Below, one piece after another: positions 1 through 4,427 of a DNA stretch of 5,813 nucleotides. The position numbers and the translations under genes were made by a program. The DNA is from an uncultured Geobacteraceae bacterium (GTDB taxonomy: Bacteria; Desulfobacterota; Desulfuromonadia; Geobacterales; Pseudopelobacteraceae): the NCBI GenBank assembly GCA_903879825.1, contig CAIRND010000446.1, forward strand, positions 1 to 5,813. The letters run 5' to 3'. Below the pieces are notes generated by a model. That model did not search any database. It worked only from the letters and a program-made list of their open reading frames with translations, and was not told the origin of the DNA. The number at the start of each line of letters is the position of its first letter. Within the stretch, counting starts at the first letter, position 1.

Positions 1-774
1 CCGGTACTGACGGTCTCCACCCTTGGCAATGGGGCTATTACCAACACCGCTACCCTCAACATCTCCGGCACTATTTCCGATAGCAGCGCTGTTGCCGGTT
101 TGACGATCAACAATGCGGCCGTTAGCGTCACGAACGGCACTTTTAGCGCGGTAATCACTTTGCAGGAGGGGCTCAACACGGTCACAGTCATTGCCGCCGA
201 CGCACTGGGCAACAGTGCCAGCAACAGCCGCACGCTTACTCTGGATAGCGCAGCTCCCATTCTTACTGTGACCGCTCCGGCCGATAATAGTACCACTGCC
301 CAGGCAGTGGTAATGATAAGCGGCACGATCAACGAAACATCCACCGTCACCGTTTCGGTTAACAACGGCACCCCGCAGAGCGCCTCCCTGACCGGCAGCG
401 CTTATAGCACGGCCATTAATCTTGCCGTCGGCCTCAACAGCATCACGATAACGGCGACTGATCTGGCAGGCAATACGGCCAGCGCTATGCGCACCGTTAC
501 CTACGACAACACCAAACCGTCACTGGCCATAACAAACCCGAATCAGGATATCACTACGGCAGACAGCAGCCTGACTATCCTGGGCAGCGTCAGCGACAAT
601 ATCTCCTCGGCAACCGTATCGATTTTATTCAACGATCATACTTATACTCCGGTCATTACAAATAGCATATTCTCGCAGCAACTCGCCATTCCGCGCGAAG
701 GTACCTGGCCGGTCACGGCGACCGCGACCGACGCAGCCGGTAACAGCAGCAGCGTGGTCAGAAATATCATCTAC
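1..774 (+). repeat. Three tandem bacterial Ig-like repeats within the first gene
   Basis: At protein level the segment repeats with a period of about 85-87 residues. The opening motifs are PVLTV (residue 1), PILTV (86) and PSLAI (173). The middle of repeats 1 and 2 carries a GLN-(S/T)-(I/V)-T turn, and each repeat ends in an alanine-rich strand with D-x-x-GN before the next linker. The DNA copies have diverged, so this is an old protein-domain array rather than a recent DNA duplication. The pattern fits the broad family of bacterial Ig-like/glucodextranase-B-like beta-sandwich domains. More copies probably lie upstream, because the window opens inside a repeat. Confidence 0.78.
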
Positions 775-1479
775 GCCATTCCGGTCAACGGCGTCTGCGG
801 CAGCAGTAACGGTGCTACCTTTACCGTGCTGCCAACGACAAATCTGTGTGCTACGGGGGCAGCCGCTCAGGTCAGCGGCACTGGCCCGTGGAGTTGGAGT
901 TGTGGTGGCACAAACGGCGGCATCGCCGCCTCTTGCAGTGCTGGCCTGACAGCGGCAGCACTTGATACCATCGCACCGGTTGTCACATCATTTATCATTT
1001 CGGCAACGTCTGCCACCCGTACGGTGCCGGTATCCTGCCTGATAGCCACCGACGCAGTCGCTGTCACCGGTTATCTGCTCTCTGAAAGTGCCACGGTGCC
1101 GCTGCTCTCCGACCCGGCCTGGTCAGCATCGGCCCAGTCAGCATTCACCTGCAGCACCTGGGGAAATAAAACCATCTATGCCTACGCCAGGGACGCCGCC
1201 GGCAATATCTCAGACGCCAAATCTTCAAATGTGTATATCGGCATCGCCCCTGAAGTTGACGGAGTAATTGTCGATGCCCAAGGCAAAATCGAACCACTAC
1301 TGGCCGATGCCCTCATGTCGCTCAAATTTGCCATGAAGCTTGAATTTCCAAACACCAGACAGATGAGCCATGGCAGAGTAGCTCCGCTGGTAAATGGGGT
1401 ACCGCAACCGGACCCCAACAGAACTGAACTTAATCTGGGCGACACGATCGTTATATTGCGCCGGGTGGTGGGGCTATGA
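1..1479 (+). CDS. Large secreted Ig-like repeat protein with C-terminal dockerin-like tail (5' partial)
   Basis: The frame is open from base 1 to the TGA at 1477-1479 and has no start, so this is the last 492 residues of a longer protein; the TTG at 100 is internal. Visible order: three Ig-like repeats of about 86 residues (about 1-85, 86-172, 173-258), each opening with Pro-(hydrophobic) strands and closing with a D-x-x-GN motif (DALGN 67-71, DLAGN 154-158, DAAGN 244-248). Then a four-Cys module (262-313), a fourth Ig-like domain (about 322-414, DAAGN 398-402, Cys346 and Cys384 possibly paired) and a dockerin-like tail (418-492). The residues are rich in Thr/Ser/Ala/Asn, as in extracellular adhesins and surface-layer proteins. 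Such repeats usually act as stalks or adhesive modules outside the cell. The signal peptide and any catalytic or binding domain would lie upstream. A 37-base gap separates it from the lipoprotein gene. The ligand is unknown. Confidence 0.88.
   Translation, partial: PVLTVSTLGNGAITNTATLNISGTISDSSAVAGLTINNAAVSVTNGTFSAVITLQEGLNTVTVIAADALGNSASNSRTLTLDSAAPILTVTAPADNSTTAQAVVMISGTINETSTVTVSVNNGTPQSASLTGSAYSTAINLAVGLNSITITATDLAGNTASAMRTVTYDNTKPSLAITNPNQDITTADSSLTILGSVSDNISSATVSILFNDHTYTPVITNSIFSQQLAIPREGTWPVTATATDAAGNSSSVVRNIIYAIPVNGVCGSSNGATFTVLPTTNLCATGAAAQVSGTGPWSWSCGGTNGGIAASCSAGLTAAALDTIAPVVTSFIISATSATRTVPVSCLIATDAVAVTGYLLSESATVPLLSDPAWSASAQSAFTCSTWGNKTIYAYARDAAGNISDAKSSNVYIGIAPEVDGVIVDAQGKIEPLLADALMSLKFAMKLEFPNTRQMSHGRVAPLVNGVPQPDPNRTELNLGDTIVILRRVVGL
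784..939 (+). other. Four-cysteine Gly/Ser-rich module in the Ig-repeat protein
   Basis: Residues 262-313 form a module distinct from the Ig repeats. It has four cysteines (266, 283, 301, 312), a central GPWSWSC motif (295-301), and starts VNGVCGSSNG and ends ASCSAG. The even number and regular spacing suggest two disulfides in an exported, oxidised environment. I recall similar VNG-x-CG…GPW-x-W-x-C…SC modules as recurring inserts in large secreted proteins of Geobacter and related bacteria, but I do not know an assigned function. The disulfide pairing is inference. Confidence 0.6.
1252..1476 (+). other. Dockerin-like C-terminal domain with altered calcium loops
   Basis: Residues 418-492 end the Ig-repeat protein with two similar helix-loop units: GKIEPLLADALMSLKFAMKL (428-447) and a second unit running to ILRRVVGL (485-492). 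They are joined by the linker GRVAPLVNGVPQPD (458-471). The ADAL-x-x-L and GD-x-x-x-ILR-x-x-VGL patterns match duplicated type I dockerin repeats as I remember them in Geobacter proteins. Dockerins bind cohesin domains with calcium. Here the acidic loop looks degraded in both units, with about two extra residues in the first (EPLLAD) and about three in the second (PDPNRTELNLGD). Calcium binding may therefore be weak or absent. It could instead be an EF-hand-derived C-terminal tail with another role. Confidence 0.65.
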
Positions 1480-1500
1480 TACAAAACACAGGAAACTACC

Positions 1501-1506
1501 GGGGAG
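1501..1506 (+). promoter_or_regulatory. Ribosome binding site for the lipoprotein gene
   Basis: GGGGAG lies 10 bases before the ATG at 1517. It decides the start: the frame stays open upstream to a GTG at 1394, but only the 1517 start gives a signal peptide directly at the N-terminus. Confidence 0.7.
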
Positions 1507-1516
1507 AGAACCAACC

Positions 1517-2014
1517 ATGAAAAATATGATCTGTCTGATACTGGCGCTGGTGGCACTCTCGCTGATGTCAGCGTGCGGCGGCAGCACGCAATCACCGAAG
1601 GCTGACCGTATAATCAAGGCGGTCATCAAACCGAGTGCATTAAGCACAGGGCAGAATATTGCCGGCATAAACCTGACCATCACCGTTCCGGCCGGAGTCG
1701 AGCCGCCACTTCTCCTTGATGGAAAAGCCGACCCTACCGCTACCGTAGAGATAACCAGTTCTGCACCCCAGAACCAGACTCTGCCGGGTGCCACCTTCAC
1801 TCCCGCTACGACCTCAGCACCGGGACAACTCGCTATTATAGCGGTTATCGCGGCCGGATTCCAAACGAACGACCTGATTACTCTGCATCTGAAAGTCGCC
1901 GCTGGAACATTCCCGGTAGTGGAAGACTTCAAACTGCTCTCCTTTGAAGCGTTCGACATCAATGGTACCCCGGTAAGCGGCCTTACCCCCACTCTCACCA
2001 CAACCATTCAATAA
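1517..2014 (+). CDS. Outer-membrane lipoprotein with a cohesin-like domain
   Basis: The product is 165 residues. A basic start (MKN), a hydrophobic core and the lipobox LMSAC give lipidation at Cys20. Gly21 at +2 is not the Asp inner-membrane retention signal, so outer-membrane sorting is expected. The mature part (about 31-165) is all-beta in character and shows features I associate with cohesin domains: GINLTITVP (50-58) as an early strand, a PGQLAII strand (102-108), GFQTNDLITLHLKV (114-127) before the final sheet, and FEAFDINGTPV (143-153) near the end. The carrier-module fold of cohesins would fit its place directly after a gene ending in a dockerin-like tail. The cohesin call rests on motif recall, not alignment, so a generic beta-sandwich lipoprotein is the alternative. 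It ends 15 bases before the beta-barrel gene and is clearly in the same transcription unit. Confidence 0.85.
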   Translation: MKNMICLILALVALSLMSACGGSTQSPKADRIIKAVIKPSALSTGQNIAGINLTITVPAGVEPPLLLDGKADPTATVEITSSAPQNQTLPGATFTPATTSAPGQLAIIAVIAAGFQTNDLITLHLKVAAGTFPVVEDFKLLSFEAFDINGTPVSGLTPTLTTTIQ

Positions 2015-2029
2015 CCGGCAGGAGAAACC

Positions 2030-3304
2030 ATGCTTCGGAAACTGACCCTACTCTGCACCTTTTGCCTGATGACTCACCCCGCCTTTGCGACCGAAGCCGA
2101 CTTTGAAAAACGGATGGCGCGCGGAGTAACCGCTCTTGATGCCGGTGATGCTGCCCGTGCTCAAGAGGAGTTCCGCGCTGCCGTCAAAGAGCATCCCGCA
2201 GACCCTGAAGCGGCGCTTTATCTCGCTATTGCTCTCAACAGCACCAATAATCCCGCTGCCGAATCTGCCTTAAAAAGCGCTCTGCGCCTGGATCCGGGCA
2301 ATGCGCGTATCAATCTGGAACTGGGCACCTATTACTATAATCACGGCAGCTTTGACGAATCCGGCGACTATTTTGAAAACCTGCTGACACTGAAACCGGA
2401 TGCCGAAATGAAAACAGCCGCGGAAACGTATCTGGCAAACATTCGCGGGCAGAGCAGCGGCAAACGCTGGGGAGCCACCCTGATGGGAGGTATGCAGTAT
2501 GATTCCAACGTGCCGCTGGCAGCCGACCCCACGCTGCTACCGACCGGTAGTGACCGGATGGGTGACTGGAAGGGGATAGTCAATTTTGGCCTCAACGGCA
2601 TCGCGTACCGCGACAGTCAGCAGGAACTAACAGGCAGTTATTCGCTCTATCAGACACTGCACCTGCATCTAACTGATTTCGACCTGACTCAAAATACCTT
2701 TGATGTTGCCTATAAACGCCGTATTACTCCGCTTCTTTCTGCGAAACTGAGCAGTGGCTTTGAATCAATACAGCTGGGGGGAAAGAAGTTCGTCAATGAC
2801 TACAGCATCACTCCCGGCGCTCTGGTCAGCCTGGATGACGGTACTGTCATCGGTCTTGATTATCGTTTCCGTGAATCTTTTTTCAACGATTCAAATACGG
2901 ATAGGAACGGTGTCATTCATTCAATTATACTCAGCTATCGCCAGCCTCTCTCCGAAACCATCAATGTGCGAGTGGGATATAGCTTTGACCGTGAGTTAAC
3001 CCGCGTTTCAGCCTGGAGCTCTTTCGTTCATTCCGGCTCTGCCGGGCTTACCTTTTCTCTGCCGCACGCACTTATGCTGGACGTTTCAGCGGAAGCATCC
3101 GGCAGGAACTATGATGAAATTCTGGCAGACGCGACGGAGGTTCGTTCGGATACCACGCTTACCGGTGGTGCATCGCTCATCTGGCAGGCGTCACAACATC
3201 TCGGCCTGTCGCTGGGGCACCAATACACGAGCAATACTTCAAATATAAGCGGCTATGGATATACCCGTGGCATAACCAGCATCATGCTTCAGGGAAGGTA
3301 CTGA
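2030..3304 (+). CDS. TPR plus outer-membrane beta-barrel protein (Slam/DUF560-like architecture)
   Basis: The product is 424 residues, with an AGGAG ribosome site at 2020-2024, five bases before the ATG. A signal peptide ends AFA (18-20), with cleavage expected before Thr21. Residues about 27-59, 60-91 and 92-124 form three TPR-like helical hairpins (A-L-x-x-G-D…A-x-x-x-F, then DP and KPD turns) that would sit in the periplasm. From about 146 to 424 the sequence alternates polar and hydrophobic residues in short amphipathic strands, roughly 12-14 of them. It includes the motif MQYDSNVPL (155-163) at the first strands and ends in Tyr424, as outer-membrane barrels recognised by the Bam machinery do. 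N-terminal TPR plus C-terminal barrel is the layout of Slam proteins, which move lipoproteins to the cell surface; PgaA-type polysaccharide porins share it at larger size. The lipoprotein gene just upstream favours a display or export role, but this is inference. Confidence 0.85.
   Translation: MLRKLTLLCTFCLMTHPAFATEADFEKRMARGVTALDAGDAARAQEEFRAAVKEHPADPEAALYLAIALNSTNNPAAESALKSALRLDPGNARINLELGTYYYNHGSFDESGDYFENLLTLKPDAEMKTAAETYLANIRGQSSGKRWGATLMGGMQYDSNVPLAADPTLLPTGSDRMGDWKGIVNFGLNGIAYRDSQQELTGSYSLYQTLHLHLTDFDLTQNTFDVAYKRRITPLLSAKLSSGFESIQLGGKKFVNDYSITPGALVSLDDGTVIGLDYRFRESFFNDSNTDRNGVIHSIILSYRQPLSETINVRVGYSFDRELTRVSAWSSFVHSGSAGLTFSLPHALMLDVSAEASGRNYDEILADATEVRSDTTLTGGASLIWQASQHLGLSLGHQYTSNTSNISGYGYTRGITSIMLQGRY
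3292..3298 (+). promoter_or_regulatory. Ribosome binding site of the FecR gene inside the end of the barrel gene
   Basis: GGGAAGG overlaps the last codons of the barrel gene and sits seven bases before the ATG at 3306. The two genes are separated by a single base (TGA, T, ATG), which suggests translational coupling. Confidence 0.65.
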
Positions 3305-3305
3305 T

Positions 3306-4361
3306 ATGAAAACATTCATTGCAGCACTATGCGGCGGATTTATTTTTACCACGGCGGTGATGGTAAGTGCTGAGCCTCTGGCATCAGTTGTAACGGTGCG
3401 CGGCAAGGCAACCGTCGCGCGGGGAACTAAAAAACTTGATGCTCAACCCAAGTTGGGGCTAGAACTGCAGGATACCGTAGCCACGGCTGAGGGGGGGCGG
3501 GTCAAGATGCTCTTTATTGACGACAGTGTTTTGACGCTGGCAGAAAAGACAAGCATGAGCATCGATACCTTTGTGCATTCGCGCTCTGACCGTGGCGATT
3601 CACTTTTTAATCTGCTGGATGGCAAGATGCGGGCGGTGGTGGGCAAGACGCGCTTTGAAGTCAAGACGCCTACTGTTGTTGCTGCTGCTCGCGGGACAGT
3701 GATCCTGTTTGATGTCGGCACTCTGAATGGCAAGTCGTTTACCCGGGTTACCTGCCTTGAGGGCATCGTCGATGTGCGATTACTCAAGGCAGCACCCGGA
3801 ACAAAACCGACATTGCTTTCCCCCGGTCAGTCTCTTGTCGTAGCGGTCAAGCTGCCGGCAGCGGAACAAAAAACAGCGACAGCGGAACAAAAGCCCGCCT
3901 CTTCTGATCAGAAAACACCTGCGGCGGAGACGCTGCCGGCAGTGGATCAAAAAACAACGGCAGCGGAGACTCAGCCGGCAGCGGAACAAAAGTCCGCATC
4001 TTCTGATCAGAAAACACCCGTGGCGGAGACGCAAAATGATGCCGTTAAAATATCTGTGGTCACCACTGCAACAGACTCCACAGGCGGAGGAACGGCAGGT
4101 GTTACTGCAAAACTGGCAACGGTGGAACTTCTGCCAGAAATAAAGGTGGAAAAACTTACTCCGGCTGAAATCGTAGTTCTGAAGAGAGATACCAATATAG
4201 CCGGGACAGAAATCAAACTGCCACCGCTGCCGGCAGCGGTGGCAGCACCAGCACAGCCACGGGTAATACAAACCCCAATTGTGGTGCCGGTGATTCCAGT
4301 AATTCCGCAGCAGCCGGTAAAAACACAACCGACCAGGGTAGATATCGGGGTTAAGTTTTAA
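3306..4361 (+). CDS. Periplasmic FecR-domain protein with repetitive Ala/Pro/Gln/Lys tail
   Basis: The product is 351 residues. A signal peptide ends VSA (20-22), so the mature protein starts near Glu23. Residues about 26-160 match the FecR fold: an early VVTVRGKATV strand, LQDTVATAEGGRVKMLFIDD (54-73), SVLTLAEKTSMSI (74-86) and the hallmark VKTPTVVAAARGTVILFDV (119-137). The domain is a beta-rich periplasmic module. In iron-transport FecR it is joined to a membrane helix and an anti-sigma region, but neither is seen here and no sigma-factor gene adjoins. This is a stand-alone secreted FecR domain. Residues 183-242 are a low-complexity tail of two diverged repeats. The C-terminal part is Pro/Val-rich (LPPLPAAVAA, VPVIPVIPQQP) and may span the periplasm or touch peptidoglycan. 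One base separates it from the barrel gene, and the CHASE2 sensor gene follows after 66 bases. A periplasmic partner of one of these neighbours is plausible but unproven. Confidence 0.86.
   Translation: MKTFIAALCGGFIFTTAVMVSAEPLASVVTVRGKATVARGTKKLDAQPKLGLELQDTVATAEGGRVKMLFIDDSVLTLAEKTSMSIDTFVHSRSDRGDSLFNLLDGKMRAVVGKTRFEVKTPTVVAAARGTVILFDVGTLNGKSFTRVTCLEGIVDVRLLKAAPGTKPTLLSPGQSLVVAVKLPAAEQKTATAEQKPASSDQKTPAAETLPAVDQKTTAAETQPAAEQKSASSDQKTPVAETQNDAVKISVVTTATDSTGGGTAGVTAKLATVELLPEIKVEKLTPAEIVVLKRDTNIAGTEIKLPPLPAAVAAPAQPRVIQTPIVVPVIPVIPQQPVKTQPTRVDIGVKF
3852..4031 (+). repeat. Diverged tandem repeat in the FecR tail
   Basis: Two protein repeats lie at residues 183-209 (LPAAEQKTATAEQK…AAET) and 210-242 (LPAVDQKTTAAETQ…VAET). 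At DNA level, 3882-3932 and 3981-4031 are 51-base copies, 99 bases apart, with four mismatches by my count. The earlier halves (from 3852 and 3933) are 81 bases apart, so the second copy carries an 18-base, six-codon, in-frame insertion. The sequence is rich in Ala, Glu, Gln, Lys, Ser and Asp, and is probably a flexible linker. Confidence 0.85.
4218..4245. repeat. Perfect 28-bp palindrome inside the FecR gene
   Basis: The half-site CTGCCACCGCTGCC (4218-4231) is followed directly by its exact reverse complement (4232-4245), with no spacer. In frame it encodes LPPLPAAVAA. Its core CTGCCGGCAG also occurs at 3852-3861 and 3933-3942 in the same gene. As RNA it would fold into a very stable GC-rich hairpin; no U-tract follows, so it is not a standard terminator. 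Confidence 0.9.
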
Positions 4362-4374
4362 CGTGCAACTATCA

Positions 4375-4407
4375 CGGTAGCCGCTCTCGTCACGGGAGTG
4401 GCTACTG
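4375..4407 (+). promoter_or_regulatory. Intercistronic stem-loop between the FecR and CHASE2-cyclase genes
   Basis: The 66-base gap (4362-4427) holds an inverted repeat. The left arm GTAGCCGCTCTCG (4377-4389) pairs with the right arm CGGGAGTGGCTAC (4393-4405) across the loop TCA. That is 13 pairs with two G-U wobbles, and two further outer pairs (one G-U) extend it to 4375-4407. The following bases are not a U-tract, so a simple intrinsic terminator is unlikely. It could protect or process the mRNA, or lower expression of the cyclase relative to upstream genes. The cyclase ribosome site AGGA (4419-4422) lies beyond the stem and stays free. Confidence 0.65.
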
Positions 4408-4427
4408 CCACCTCACACAGGAACACC

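Noticed and set aside
100..102. TTG as the start of the Ig-repeat protein
   Set aside because: The frame is open back to base 1 and encodes the first part of the same Ig repeat (PVLTV…), with no ribosome site before the TTG.
1394..1516. Upstream extension of the lipoprotein from a GTG at 1394
   Set aside because: It would overlap the dockerin-like tail of the first gene and bury the signal peptide inside the protein. The ATG at 1517 has a ribosome site and places the signal peptide at the N-terminus.
1474..2007. 177-residue open frame on the minus strand over the lipoprotein gene
   Set aside because: It mirrors a gene with a clear lipobox and ribosome site, has no convincing start context of its own, and has no recognisable domain.
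2754..2999. 81-residue + strand open frame inside the barrel gene
   Set aside because: It is out of frame within a well-supported outer-membrane protein gene, with no ribosome site and no domain features.
3780..4328. 182-residue open frame on the minus strand, rich in Cys and Arg
   Set aside because: It lies wholly antisense to the repetitive FecR tail. Its Cys/Arg/Leu composition is what the reverse complement of Ala/Pro/Gln/Lys repeat codons gives, and it shows no domain.
3306..4361. FecR as part of an iron-siderophore sigma/anti-sigma switch
   Set aside because: There is no anti-sigma N-terminal region, no transmembrane helix after the signal peptide, and no ECF sigma factor or TonB receptor gene in the window.
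4375..4407. Intrinsic terminator ending the operon before the cyclase gene
   Set aside because: The stem is good but is followed by TGCCACCTCACACAGG rather than a U-tract, and the cyclase gene starts 20 bases later with its own ribosome site.
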